From: an uncultured Lachnospiraceae bacterium
Lineage (GTDB): Bacteria > Bacillota > Clostridia > Lachnospirales > Lachnospiraceae
Direction of reading: 5' to 3'
DNA: 34,098 nt
Assembly: GCA_900553355.1 (NCBI GenBank)
Contig: USDK01000030.1
Location: 1-34,098, forward strand
Position 1 is the first letter of the stretch; every line of letters starts with the position of its first letter. Positions 24,905-32,721 of this stretch are shown in pieces. The position numbers were made by a program, and so were the translations under genes. The notes under the pieces were generated by a model. The model did no database searches and was not told the origin of the DNA. It saw nothing but the letters and a program-made list of their open reading frames with translations.

Positions 24905-26279
24905 CTTTTTGATCTCCTTCGTAAAATTCTATTTCCAGGATCCTTTTTGTCCTGTCCGATATTTGATATTTCTGATTCTGTCTGTAACCGACAACCCACA
25001 TGATCTCGCGTCCGTCAGCCACCAGCCATATCTGGTCCCGCTCATTTTGCGGGATCTTGGCATTAATAAAATACTGCTTCAGCTTCTGGGAGTTTCCCCG
25101 GCTGTCAATCGTCAGATAATCTCCCGGCTCCCTGTGTCGGATTTTAACAGTATTTTTTATTATATCATAATCAAACCACTTCGTGTAGGGGGTATCCGGA
25201 AATCTTAACACCTTATCCACTCTTTCGAAGACTCTCTGCCGCAGCCGGGGAGGCCGGTCTGCCGCCTTGTTTTCCGTCTCGCTTTCCCTCCTGTGCTTTT
25301 TTCCCAGACTGATTCCTCCATATACGCGCTCCGCTTCCAGGCCATAGGGCAGGCTGATCCGCCGGCCAGTCTGCTTTCCCATCAGTTCCTGCATCATCCG
25401 CACATGGACCGCCTCAATATCTTTCCGGCAGCCGGCAGCCTGATACAGCGCTTCACAGAGTACATAAGATCTTAAAAACTCTGGAATTTCTTCATATAAA
25501 TCTTGTAGAATAAGGATCTGCTCCGTCTCCTCTGTCTCCTGCCTCTTCACACAATGCTCCAGATAACGGCAGGTTTCCTGGCCGATATATCCGGCCAGGT
25601 CTCGCATCTTTTCCATTGTATCAGACATGTGCCGCACCGTCTGTCCGTTGACATACTCCTCCAGATAAGGGATGACACGGTTCCGGATCCGGTTTCTCAT
25701 ATAGTGATCCTCCAGATTCGTCTCATCCGTACAATAAGATATTCCCCTTTTTTTCAGATATGATTCAACTTCCTGCTTTCGGACGGTGAGAAGCGGCCGG
25801 ATATAGAGACCCTCCACAGGCACGATCCCCCCGAGGCCTTTAAGGCCGCAGCCCCGGCAGAGATTCAAAAGCAGAGTCTCTGCGTTATCATCCTCATGAT
25901 GGGCCAGCGCGATCCTTGTGCCGCCCCACTCGCTGCACACCTGTTCAAAACGCTTCCGCCTGATCTCTCTTCCGGCCTCTTCCGTGGTCAGCTTATGCCG
26001 GGCGGCATAGGCGGCCACATCTTCATGAAAAACGGTCAGCTGCACGCCCCATTTCTCACAGATCTCTCTGACATATGCCTCATCTTCATCTGCTGTCTCG
26101 AGACGTAATCCATGGTGGATGTGGACAGCACGAAGCTCCAGCTTCAGTTCCTTTTTCAGTCTCATCAGCATGAAAAGAAGGCATATGGAGTCTGGGCCCC
26201 CCGATACGCCTGCTATCACCTTATCATGCTCCTTCAGCATATGATACTCCTGTATATACGCTTTTACCTTTTGATACAT
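24888..26279 (-). CDS. tilS: tRNA(Ile)-lysidine synthase
   Basis: This 463-residue enzyme adds lysine to C34 of the AUA-reading isoleucine tRNA. The PP-loop SGGPDS (26-31) lies in the N-terminal ATPase domain, followed by LAHHEDDNAETLLLNL, GIVPVEG and RNRIRNRVIPYL. The C-terminal domain ends with the typical PGD...G...KLKQYFINAKIP segment. The frame extends to a TTG at 26348, but ATG 26279 (MYQKVKAYIQEY) gives the usual start and has AAGG upstream, so I use it. It lies 75 bases after spoIIE and overlaps hpt. Confidence 0.95.
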   Translation of the reverse strand: MYQKVKAYIQEYHMLKEHDKVIAGVSGGPDSICLLFMLMRLKKELKLELRAVHIHHGLRLETADEDEAYVREICEKWGVQLTVFHEDVAAYAARHKLTTEEAGREIRRKRFEQVCSEWGGTRIALAHHEDDNAETLLLNLCRGCGLKGLGGIVPVEGLYIRPLLTVRKQEVESYLKKRGISYCTDETNLEDHYMRNRIRNRVIPYLEEYVNGQTVRHMSDTMEKMRDLAGYIGQETCRYLEHCVKRQETEETEQILILQDLYEEIPEFLRSYVLCEALYQAAGCRKDIEAVHVRMMQELMGKQTGRRISLPYGLEAERVYGGISLGKKHRRESETENKAADRPPRLRQRVFERVDKVLRFPDTPYTKWFDYDIIKNTVKIRHREPGDYLTIDSRGNSQKLKQYFINAKIPQNERDQIWLVADGREIMWVVGYRQNQKYQISDRTKRILEIEFYEGDQKDGRED

Positions 26280-26354
26280 AGGATCAGTACCTTCTTGACT
26301 GTCTACTTTCTCTGTTTTTACTATATAGAAATTTTCAGGAAAATGCAAGTTCTG

Positions 26355-27758
26355 CTACTTTTTCCACAGTCCTGCCGCCAGTACTGTCATATCGTCCAGC
26401 GGCACCTCTCCCGACCATTCCAGCACCCGCCCAAGAATGTGATGAGCCAGTTCTTTTGGATTAACGATGTCTGTGTCCTGAATAAACGTACGCATCAGAA
26501 CATCCTGCTCCCCCGCAGGCAGCGCGTCCATTACCCCATCTGTCACCATGATCACATAATCACCGGACTGAAGCTTCCTTGTCTGGCTGTCAATCTCGAT
26601 ATCCTGAAGAACGCCGATAGGCAGGGTGGCTGAACGGATGATCTCCACCTCATCTTTTCTTTTCAGAAAGGTAGCTGCTGCCCCGGCCTTGACAAATTCA
26701 CAGGAACCTTCATAGAGATCAAACAGGCTGACGTCCACCGTGCAGAAGCGCACCTCTTCCCTGCCGATCACCAGTGCGGTATTCATCATCTGAACCGCAG
26801 TTTTGACAGGGAACCCGGCGCCCAGCAGTTCTTCCAGCATTTCCACCACCATGGAGCTTTCCCGGAATGCATCTTCTCCGGATCCCATGCCGTCTGACAG
26901 GGCAATCCCCTGCTTTCCGCCCGGCAGCTCTGTCATCAGAAAAGTGTCGCCGGAGATTTTCTCACACCCTTTTCCAATCCTGGCCACTCCCTGCAGCGTA
27001 TGATATACCGCCCCTTCGATACAGGCAACAGTACAGTACTCCTCCCCGATCACCGGACGCTCTCCGCGGCCCGGCGTCATCTCTCTTCCCACGCATCCGC
27101 TCACCAGGTGTACCAGTTCCCTGGTAGACACCGTCTGCCCCTTAAGGGCTTTTACGGTAAGGTGGATCTCATACTTACCCTTGGGTGTCATATAGAATAC
27201 CGCCGACAGCATACGGATTCCGGCTTTTTTCAATCTCGTTTTCAGCCTCTTTTCCAGATGTTCGTCTTCAAAAATGCCTGCGTCCAGTTCCCTTGTCGTA
27301 TACTGGATCATCTTCGCAAAACTGGTCAGCTGTCCGGCATATCCCTCCCGGTTCTGTACCATCCGGTTGCTCCACATCAGGATTTCCTTTGCATTTTCAA
27401 AGATCTCCAGTGTCTCTCTTAAAAATCTGGGAGCCATAATGCATTGTTTCTGAAGCTTCCGCTTTAACTCCATGTTAAGCTCTGCCCCATACTCCATGGC
27501 CGTACACAGAATCTCATTCATAGCCTGATAAGTATACACCCTTCTTTCCCCCAGGCATTCTTCCCTCTTTTCGCAGTTTGCGCAGACCTTGTCCGTTACT
27601 TTTTCAAACATTTCTTCCAGTTCATCTCTGGTAAATGTCCCTTTATATCCTTCCAGCTTCAGAAATGTTCTGGAAAGATGCTTAAGTGAATCCGCAAACT
27701 TGTCCATCTGGACCACATACGGATTCATAAATATCTCCTTTTCCTTCAGCTCCTCCAT
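26355..27758 (-). CDS. spoIIE: SpoIIE-like PP2C serine phosphatase lacking the membrane domain
   Basis: This 467-residue protein matches the middle and C-terminal parts of SpoIIE, which dephosphorylates SpoIIAA and so activates sigma-F in the forespore. The middle region has the cysteine cluster C59/C62/C68 (VCANCEKREECLG). The PP2C domain starts near residue 240, with metal aspartates in LSDGMGSGEDAF (D289), VTDGVMD (D407) and the terminal LDDMTVLAAG. B. subtilis SpoIIE is about 827 residues with ten N-terminal membrane helices; none is here. Two starts are plausible: ATG 27758 (GGGGAG) and ATG 27728 (AAGGAGATATTT). Its position between divIC and tilS is the classic spoIIE locus. Confidence 0.88.
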   Translation of the reverse strand: MEELKEKEIFMNPYVVQMDKFADSLKHLSRTFLKLEGYKGTFTRDELEEMFEKVTDKVCANCEKREECLGERRVYTYQAMNEILCTAMEYGAELNMELKRKLQKQCIMAPRFLRETLEIFENAKEILMWSNRMVQNREGYAGQLTSFAKMIQYTTRELDAGIFEDEHLEKRLKTRLKKAGIRMLSAVFYMTPKGKYEIHLTVKALKGQTVSTRELVHLVSGCVGREMTPGRGERPVIGEEYCTVACIEGAVYHTLQGVARIGKGCEKISGDTFLMTELPGGKQGIALSDGMGSGEDAFRESSMVVEMLEELLGAGFPVKTAVQMMNTALVIGREEVRFCTVDVSLFDLYEGSCEFVKAGAAATFLKRKDEVEIIRSATLPIGVLQDIEIDSQTRKLQSGDYVIMVTDGVMDALPAGEQDVLMRTFIQDTDIVNPKELAHHILGRVLEWSGEVPLDDMTVLAAGLWKK

Positions 27759-27809
27759 CGTATTACTCCCCTTTCTGCCTGCTCCCCGGATTATTAAAAT
27801 AAAAAGAAA

Positions 27810-27839
27810 AAGCTTTAGGAAATTTCTTTCCTAAAGCTT
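27810..27839 (-). terminator. Intrinsic terminator between divIC and spoIIE
   Basis: A perfect 13-base-pair stem (AAGCTTTAGGAAA and its complement, four-base loop) is followed on the minus strand by TTTTCTTTTTATTTT. It lies 13 bases after the divIC stop and isolates spoIIE as its own transcription unit. Confidence 0.92.
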
Positions 27840-27852
27840 ATCATTTGTCTAT

Positions 27853-28176
27853 CTACTCAGCTCTGAATATGATCTCATTTTCATGAATCAGCCCCAGCTT
27901 ATCCTTGGCCACATCTTCCACGTACTCGTCTGTACCTACATATTCTTCCAGTCTGTCGATATCTTCTGTGCGTGCCTTTTCATCATCAATCTGTGACTCA
28001 AGTTCTGTGATCTGAGACTTATATTCCTTTTCCTTGGCCTTCAGTGTCATACTGTTCACCGAAACCACTACCATCAGCAGTATGATTACCGAGCTGACGG
28101 CAAGTATGCTTCTTTTATGCCGCTGCATACGCCTTTTTTGTTTCTTTCGGCGGCTCTTCTGTTTGATTCCTTCCAT
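27853..28176 (-). CDS. divIC: Septum formation initiator (DivIC/FtsB family)
   Basis: This 107-residue division protein has a very basic cytoplasmic N-terminus (KSRRKKQKRRMQRHKR), one transmembrane helix at about 24-43 and an extracellular coiled coil (KAKEKEYKSQITELESQIDD). The C-terminus YVGTDEYVEDVAKDKLGLIHENEIIF is typical of DivIC. The frame extends upstream to 28383, but the ATG at 28176 has GGGTGAG seven bases before it and gives the expected length. Just upstream is a small hairpin (GCCAG / CTGGC, 28197-28212) and a TATAAT-like box near 28235. It lies 83 bases after yabQ. Confidence 0.9.
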   Translation of the reverse strand: MEGIKQKSRRKKQKRRMQRHKRSILAVSSVIILLMVVVSVNSMTLKAKEKEYKSQITELESQIDDEKARTEDIDRLEEYVGTDEYVEDVAKDKLGLIHENEIIFRAE

Positions 28177-28259
28177 ATTTATACTCACCCTTTTCGCCAG
28201 TCTTGTCTGGCATTTACTCACCCTGTTACAGATTATATTAACTTTTTTCCAAAAGTGAA

Positions 28260-28592
28260 TCAAGGGTTTTTGGTGAAATCTTTGTGTCTTCGCGTGTAGA
28301 TTTTTTTGTGTATTTTTTTCGCCCAGAAGAAAATCAAACTCATTAAAATCGCCCCAAACACAACACCTAGTATGAAATACCATCTGATGCTACCATCACT
28401 TGTATGGTAAATCTGCACAAATAGATAAATCGACGCACCGATCCAGTAAAACAGATCTTCCAGCTCTATCACGAACGGCCTGTGGGGGATACATTCCCTT
28501 AAAACTCCGAGACAGCGGTAGGCCAGCCGCAGTACCGCTCCGGTCAGAAGCGCCGCCAGGAAAATCATGATTTCTTCTCTGATTTCCGGCAT
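28260..28592 (-). CDS. yabQ: Spore cortex biosynthesis protein YabQ
   Basis: This 110-residue membrane protein has about three helices (roughly residues 8-26, 45-62 and 70-90) and a very basic tail (KKIHKKIYTRRHKDF). It matches YabQ, needed for cortex formation in B. subtilis. The frame extends to 28673, but the ATG at 28592 lies just after the yabP stop (4-base gap) with AGGTGA upstream, so it is the likely start. The context yabP-yabQ-divIC supports the call more than sequence conservation, which is low in this family. Confidence 0.85.
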   Translation of the reverse strand: MPEIREEIMIFLAALLTGAVLRLAYRCLGVLRECIPHRPFVIELEDLFYWIGASIYLFVQIYHTSDGSIRWYFILGVVFGAILMSLIFFWAKKIHKKIYTRRHKDFTKNP

Positions 28593-28596
28593 CCTG

Positions 28597-28887
28597 TCAC
28601 CTGAATAATTTTGCAAACAGGTTTTCCTGAGACTTTCCATGGGCCTGTATCTCTGAATAAGCCACGCTGTCAATTCCTCCGGACAGATCTACTTCTCCTT
28701 TTTCCAGACTCAGGCGGTTTACATGCAGATCCGTGCCCTTTACCATCAGCATCCCCTGCTCTGTCTCCAGCAGGATTTCATTCAGGTCAAAGGACAGTAC
28801 ATCGATCACCCCTGTGACGGTACTGGTCTTCCGGTTATTGATCACCAGTTTATGACTTTTTTGTATGGTACGTTCTTCCACGCGCAT
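28597..28887 (-). CDS. yabP: Sporulation protein YabP
   Basis: This 96-residue protein of the YabP/YqfC family is predicted to be mostly beta-structured. It has HKLVINNRKTSTVTGVIDVLSFD-type strands and LLETEQGMLMVKGTDLHVNRLSLEKGEVDLSG, including the family's KGxxLHVxxLxLExGEVxLxG pattern. It is a mother-cell sporulation protein in the Bacillus order. A GTG at 28890 is possible, but AAAGG is five bases from the ATG at 28887, which I choose. Confidence 0.92.
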   Translation of the reverse strand: MRVEERTIQKSHKLVINNRKTSTVTGVIDVLSFDLNEILLETEQGMLMVKGTDLHVNRLSLEKGEVDLSGGIDSVAYSEIQAHGKSQENLFAKLFR

Positions 28888-28930
28888 CACAACCTTTCTT
28901 AGTAATCATATGAAAGGCTGTACTGGTTTA

Positions 28931-29170
28931 TTACAAATATTTGAACAAGTCTTTTGCTTCTTCCTTTTTTGTGGTCTCCTGGATATCCAGAACCTCGACT
29001 TTTACTGTTCTGGTCCCAAACTGGATCTCTATAATGTCTCCCGGCTTAACCTTCACGGAAGCCTTTGCCACGGTTCCGTTGACACTCACCCGTCCGGCAT
29101 CGCAGGCTTCATTTGCCACGGTCCGTCTTTTGATCAGGCGAGATACTTTTAAAAATTTGTCTAACCTCAT
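28931..29170 (-). CDS. rqcP: S4-domain RNA-binding protein RqcP (YabO/Hsp15 family)
   Basis: This 79-residue single-S4-domain protein reads MRLDKFLKVSRLIKRRT, ANEACDAGRVSVNG and VKPGDIIEIQFG, then a short charged tail. B. subtilis RqcP (YabO) binds the stalled 50S subunit and helps RqcH add alanine tails in ribosome quality control. The frame extends to 29230, but the ATG at 29170 has AGGGAGG upstream and starts the S4 domain exactly. It lies between the hup terminator and yabP. Confidence 0.94.
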   Translation of the reverse strand: MRLDKFLKVSRLIKRRTVANEACDAGRVSVNGTVAKASVKVKPGDIIEIQFGTRTVKVEVLDIQETTKKEEAKDLFKYL

Positions 29171-29198
29171 ATATACCTCCCTTTTGGCAGAAGAAAAA

Positions 29199-29226
29199 AC
29201 AGGCTGCGTGACATCACGCAGCCTGT
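29199..29226 (-). terminator. Intrinsic terminator of hup
   Basis: A perfect 12-base-pair stem (ACAGGCTGCGTG and complement, ACAT centre) is followed on the minus strand by TTTTTTCTT. It lies 26 bases after the HU stop and 28 bases before the rqcP ATG. Confidence 0.93.
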
Positions 29227-29252
29227 CCATCTTTTATATTTTTTCAACGGAA

Positions 29253-29528
29253 TTATGCATTCACTGCATCCTTCAAAGCTTTTCCTGCCTTGAACTTCGG
29301 AGCCTTGCAGGCATCAATCTTCATGGTCTTTCCTGTCTGAGGATTTCTTCCCTCTCTGGCTGCTCTCTGGCTTACTTCAAATGTACCGAAGCCAACCAGC
29401 TGTACCTTATGATCTTTTTTCAGTTCATCTGTTACAACATCAATGAATGCTTTCAGAGCTTTTTCAGAATCTTTCTTGGACAGTTCTGCCTGATCTGCAA
29501 TTGCTGCAATTAATTCTGTTTTGTTCAT
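29253..29528 (-). CDS. hup: HU-family DNA-binding protein
   Basis: This 91-residue histone-like protein bends and packages DNA as a dimer. It has the MNKTELIAAIADQAELSKKD start, KVQLVGFGTFEV, the DNA-intercalating arm RNPQTG (61-66) and the APKFKAGKALKDAV end. An upstream TTG at 29552 is in frame, but the ATG at 29528 has AGGAGG nine bases before it and gives the standard length. It is transcribed alone from a strong promoter, with a terminator after it. Confidence 0.97.
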   Translation of the reverse strand: MNKTELIAAIADQAELSKKDSEKALKAFIDVVTDELKKDHKVQLVGFGTFEVSQRAAREGRNPQTGKTMKIDACKAPKFKAGKALKDAVNA

Positions 29529-29558
29529 GGATAATTTCCTCCTCTTGTTCAACTATAA

Positions 29559-29587
29559 AATCTTACTGCATAATAGAATCTTACTGC
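29559..29587. repeat. Tandem 11-base repeat in the hup leader
   Basis: AATCTTACTGC occurs at 29559-29569 and 29577-29587 with an 18-base period (GCAGTAAGATT on the hup strand). Both copies lie in the roughly 120-base untranslated leader between the promoter and the ribosome binding site. They could be protein- or RNA-binding sites for autoregulation; nothing in the sequence decides this. Confidence 0.6.
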
Positions 29588-29656
29588 TTTAAGTTCTATG
29601 CTTAGTATAGTGCCGGTTACACACTTTTATTCCATGTGCGCCGTGCCTTAGTTACT

Positions 29657-29685
29657 GTTATACCTGTTTTGCCCATGTTTGTCAA
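29657..29685 (-). promoter_or_regulatory. Sigma-A promoter of hup
   Basis: On the minus strand a perfect TTGACA (29680-29685) and TATAAC (29657-29662) are separated by 17 bases. Transcription would start near 29650, giving a leader of about 120 bases. The 187-base gap to the phosphohexomutase stop also holds a short hairpin at 29703-29717 with T residues only on the plus-strand side. Confidence 0.85.
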
Positions 29686-29739
29686 GATTTTTCCTCTCTT
29701 TTCCCTGATTTTCAGGGGCTTTTTGGCATTTTCGTGATC

Positions 29740-31473
29740 CTATAGCAATGCGTTGATCATTGATACAACTTCCTCGCCTAATTTTGCTGATTTTTCTTCA
29801 GCATCTGCGAGAGAATTTCCTTTGATTCCATAGTAGAATTTTACTTTTGGCTCTGTTCCCGACGGTCTTACGCAGACCCATGCGCCATCGGAGAGATCGT
29901 AGTAAAGAACGTTGGAAGCAGGAAGCCCTGTCCCTGTCACTTCACCTGTTGCCATGTCTTTGATGGTGTCAGCCTGATAGTCTCTTGCCTTAAGCACCTG
30001 ATATCCGCCGATCTCGGCCGGTGTATTCTTTCTTAAGGTATCCATGATCTCCTGGATCTTCTGCAGTCCCTCGATTCCCTTCAGGGTGATGGACTGGATA
30101 TCGTCTTTGTAATAGCCATATTTCTCATACATATCCAGCATTGCATCCCACAGTGTCTTTCCCTGGGTCCTGTAATATGCCGCTGCTTCACACAGTGCCA
30201 TCGTCGCCACAATCGCGTCTTTGTCTCTGGCGTGGGTTCCAATCAGGCATCCGTAGCTTTCTTCAAAGCCGAACAGATAAGTTCCTTTTCCTGTGGTCTC
30301 GAACTTCAGGATCTGCTGTCCGATATATTTAAATCCAGTCAGCACTTCGATCAGGCCGATGTTGTATCCCTCTGCAATGGCGTCTGCCAGGTTGGAGGTT
30401 ACGATTGTTTTGATCAGATATCCATCCTCCGGCAGTCCATAGAGTGCTTTGCGCTGTCCGATCTCGTAGTCTGCCAGAAGGCATCCCGACATATTTCCGG
30501 TGAGTACCTTATATTCTCCGGAAGCCGTATCCTTCACATAGACGCCCAGTCGGTCTGCATCCGGGTCTGTGGCCAGAATCAGATCAGCATCGATCTCTTT
30601 TGCCAGCTTCATTCCCAGCTCAAAGGCTTCTTTTGCCTCCGGATTTGGATAGGATACGGTAGGAAAGTCTCCGTCCGGCAGCTCCTGCTCTTTTACTACA
30701 TAGACGTTGGTGAATCCCAGTTCTTTCAGGATCCGTCTGGCCGGAATGTTTCCGGTTCCATGAAGCGGACTGTACACAATCTTCAGATCTCTTCCCACTG
30801 CATTGATGGAATCCTGATGAAGCACCTGCTTTTTCAGCTCTGCGATATAGCCGTCATCCACTTCTTTTCCGATCACTTCGTAGAGACCTGCTTTTTTCGC
30901 CTCTTCCCGGTCCATGGTCCTGACTGTGTTGTAATCAGTCACTGCCTTTACCTCATCCATGATTCCTTTGTCGTGAGGCGGTGTGATCTGTGCGCCGTCC
31001 TCCCAGTATACCTTGTATCCGTTATACTCCGGCGGATTGTGGCTTGCGGTGATATTGATGCCTGCAGTGCATCCCAGGCGGCGGACTGCATAGGACAGTT
31101 CCGGCGTCGGGCGCAGGGATTCGAAAATATATGCCTTGATTCCATTGGCTGCCAGACAGCGGGCCGCTTCGTCCGCAAATTCCGGAGACATATGGCGAGA
31201 GTCGTAAGCGATTGCCACGCCTTTTTCCTGTGCGTTATTTTTTACAATATAATTAGCCAGGCCCTGGGTTGCCTTGCGCACCGTATAGATGTTCATGCGG
31301 TTGGTTCCTGCTCCGATCACGCCCCGAAGACCTGCGGTTCCAAACTCCAGTTCCTTGTAAAAACGTTCTTTTATCTCGCTGTCATCATCTGCAATGCCTC
31401 GAAGTTCCTCTTTCGTGGCTTCATCAAAATATGGATTCTGCAGCCACTCCTCGTAACTTTCACGATATTCCAT
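29740..31473 (-). CDS. Phosphoglucomutase/phosphomannomutase, long alpha-D-phosphohexomutase
   Basis: This 577-residue enzyme interconverts hexose 1- and 6-phosphates. Four family motifs are seen: the phosphoserine loop TASHNPPEYNGYK (S144), the metal loop DPDADRLG (about 303-310), the sugar-binding GFEESYG (about 404-410) and the phosphate-binding RPSGTEPK near the C-terminus. The length and N-terminus (EFGTAGLRG) fit the PgcA/PGM2-like group of Firmicutes, which supplies glucose-1-phosphate for glycogen and cell-wall sugar nucleotides. AGGAGG lies eight bases before the ATG. It follows the CotS-like gene by 45 bases but has its own likely promoter. Confidence 0.95.
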   Translation of the reverse strand: MEYRESYEEWLQNPYFDEATKEELRGIADDDSEIKERFYKELEFGTAGLRGVIGAGTNRMNIYTVRKATQGLANYIVKNNAQEKGVAIAYDSRHMSPEFADEAARCLAANGIKAYIFESLRPTPELSYAVRRLGCTAGINITASHNPPEYNGYKVYWEDGAQITPPHDKGIMDEVKAVTDYNTVRTMDREEAKKAGLYEVIGKEVDDGYIAELKKQVLHQDSINAVGRDLKIVYSPLHGTGNIPARRILKELGFTNVYVVKEQELPDGDFPTVSYPNPEAKEAFELGMKLAKEIDADLILATDPDADRLGVYVKDTASGEYKVLTGNMSGCLLADYEIGQRKALYGLPEDGYLIKTIVTSNLADAIAEGYNIGLIEVLTGFKYIGQQILKFETTGKGTYLFGFEESYGCLIGTHARDKDAIVATMALCEAAAYYRTQGKTLWDAMLDMYEKYGYYKDDIQSITLKGIEGLQKIQEIMDTLRKNTPAEIGGYQVLKARDYQADTIKDMATGEVTGTGLPASNVLYYDLSDGAWVCVRPSGTEPKVKFYYGIKGNSLADAEEKSAKLGEEVVSMINALL

Positions 31474-31502
31474 TTTGGGTACCTCCTATCCTTAATGTCT
31501 AT

Positions 31503-31531
31503 ATTATACAACAGGAGTTTACAAATGAAAA
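31503..31531 (-). promoter_or_regulatory. Likely promoter of the phosphohexomutase gene
   Basis: On the minus strand a perfect TATAAT (31503-31508) lies 17 bases after TTTTCA (31526-31531), in the tail of the CotS-like gene. Confidence 0.5.
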
Positions 31532-32586
31532 GAAAATATCTCTTCCAAAAAACGCTTCTTTTCCTCTGTCTGGCGGATCGCCGTTTCCAGTTTTTCCATA
31601 TTTTTTTCTGACCTCCACGCCTTGTTGGAGCGGTAATAGGAATCTGCTGTTTTCCAGAATTTTTCCGGATAGATGAAGCGGATGCCAAGATACTCAAGCT
31701 CCGCATCTGACAGAGGGTGGATGGCTGAATAGGCATTCAGCATATTATCGCCGAGTCTTACCTTCCATCCGTGCTTTTCCATCACCTTCCGCAGAAAATA
31801 ATAGAGATCTTCTGCCTGGATATCCTGCTTGAATTTTTCAAAGTTTGTGGTGGCGATCCGGTAAGGTTCCTTTCGGTAATTGCAATCGCCCTGGATCATC
31901 AAGATATTATGATAGTTATATTCGCCGTGTACCAGGCATCCCCGGCTGCGGCTTTCTCTTTCCAGTTCCTGGTACCTGGAGGTTTCAAGGGCCGCCAGCG
32001 CCGCCTGCCCCCACTGGTACATCTGGTCAAAGCAGCGCAGGAACGCATATTCAAAATCGCCTTTCGGCGACAGGTTCCGCACAAATTTCCGCACCTTGCA
32101 CAGTTCCCGGTTGTGACGGCGGTACTCCCATGCAAGCCCTTGTTCAGCCCCCGAATCCTCCGAAGCCTTCGAAACCTTTCCGTCTTCAGACGTTTTTTCC
32201 TGTAGCGCCGGAAGATTTGGAACATGTTTCATAATCTCATGAAGCTTTGCAAGATTTCCCGCCGCCGCCAACAACTCCGCCGGTCTGCGCACGTCGCACT
32301 CCCTGCCCTGGAACCACCTTTTCAAAACATAAGCACTCCCATCCTCCATGCAGGCCGCACAGTCTCCGTCACCAGTCCGCAATATATAATCAATTCTCTC
32401 ATATCCCTGCTGCCGCAGAAAATCATACAATTCACACAACACAGGAATACGCTTCTTAGTCCCCTTCACTTCCTTCAGCAGCAACAGCCCCTGATTCGTG
32501 TCGCATAAAATAGCACCCCTGGTTTTACGGGTGCCAATGACATCAATATCATATTTCTCTAAAACCGCTCGCTCATATTCCTGCAT
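31519..32586 (-). CDS. CotS-family spore coat-associated protein (kinase-like fold)
   Basis: This 355-residue protein is of the CotS/YsxE/YutH type, related to aminoglycoside phosphotransferases and small-molecule kinases. Family segments are LLLLKEVKGTKKRIPVLCEL, AYVLKRWFQGRECDVRRPAE, AAAGNLAKLHE, the catalytic-loop-like VHGEYNYHNIL (HGDxNxxN in true kinases) and YYFLRKVMEKHGW. A Ser/Glu/Lys-rich insert (SEDGKVSKASEDSGAEQG) lies at about residues 137-154. CotS-type proteins are found in spore coats; enzymatic activity is not established here. The ATG at 32586 is six bases from AGGGG and preferred to the ATG at 32601. No promoter is clear; a palindrome lies just upstream. Confidence 0.85.
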   Translation of the reverse strand: MQEYERAVLEKYDIDVIGTRKTRGAILCDTNQGLLLLKEVKGTKKRIPVLCELYDFLRQQGYERIDYILRTGDGDCAACMEDGSAYVLKRWFQGRECDVRRPAELLAAAGNLAKLHEIMKHVPNLPALQEKTSEDGKVSKASEDSGAEQGLAWEYRRHNRELCKVRKFVRNLSPKGDFEYAFLRCFDQMYQWGQAALAALETSRYQELERESRSRGCLVHGEYNYHNILMIQGDCNYRKEPYRIATTNFEKFKQDIQAEDLYYFLRKVMEKHGWKVRLGDNMLNAYSAIHPLSDAELEYLGIRFIYPEKFWKTADSYYRSNKAWRSEKNMEKLETAIRQTEEKKRFLEEIFSFHL

Positions 32587-32647
32587 ACTCATCCCCTGCA
32601 TTTCACATTACATGTTCTCTCTAGCCTATGCCCCCACAACCGGAAAT

Positions 32648-32697
32648 ATGCCAATGGGGACGGGGGATTTCCAGAAATCCCCCGTCCCCATTGGCAT
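32648..32697. repeat. REP-like GGGGAC palindrome, copy B
   Basis: This 50-base perfect palindrome with a CCAG-type centre has arms beginning ATGCCAATGGGGACG. The core at 32654-32692 is identical to copy A at 11890-11928, with an extra six pairs (ATGCCA) that copy A lacks. It lies 24 bases after the cca stop and about 60 bases before the CotS-like start. Confidence 0.87.
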
Positions 32698-32721
32698 TTA
32701 TTCACATGATTATCCACAAAG

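Noticed and set aside
28177..28383. Upstream 69-codon extension of divIC
   Set aside because: It would overlap yabQ, has no family similarity, and a better ribosome binding site precedes the ATG at 28176.
29703..29717. Hairpin CCCTGA/TCAGGG between hup and the phosphohexomutase gene
   Set aside because: T residues follow only on the plus strand, where there is no gene to terminate; on the minus strand it lacks a T-run.
30232..31611. Plus-strand open frame of 459 codons opposite the phosphohexomutase
   Set aside because: The mutase motifs on the minus strand are unmistakable. The antisense frame is a by-product of codon bias, with a Cys/Phe-rich translation and no domain.
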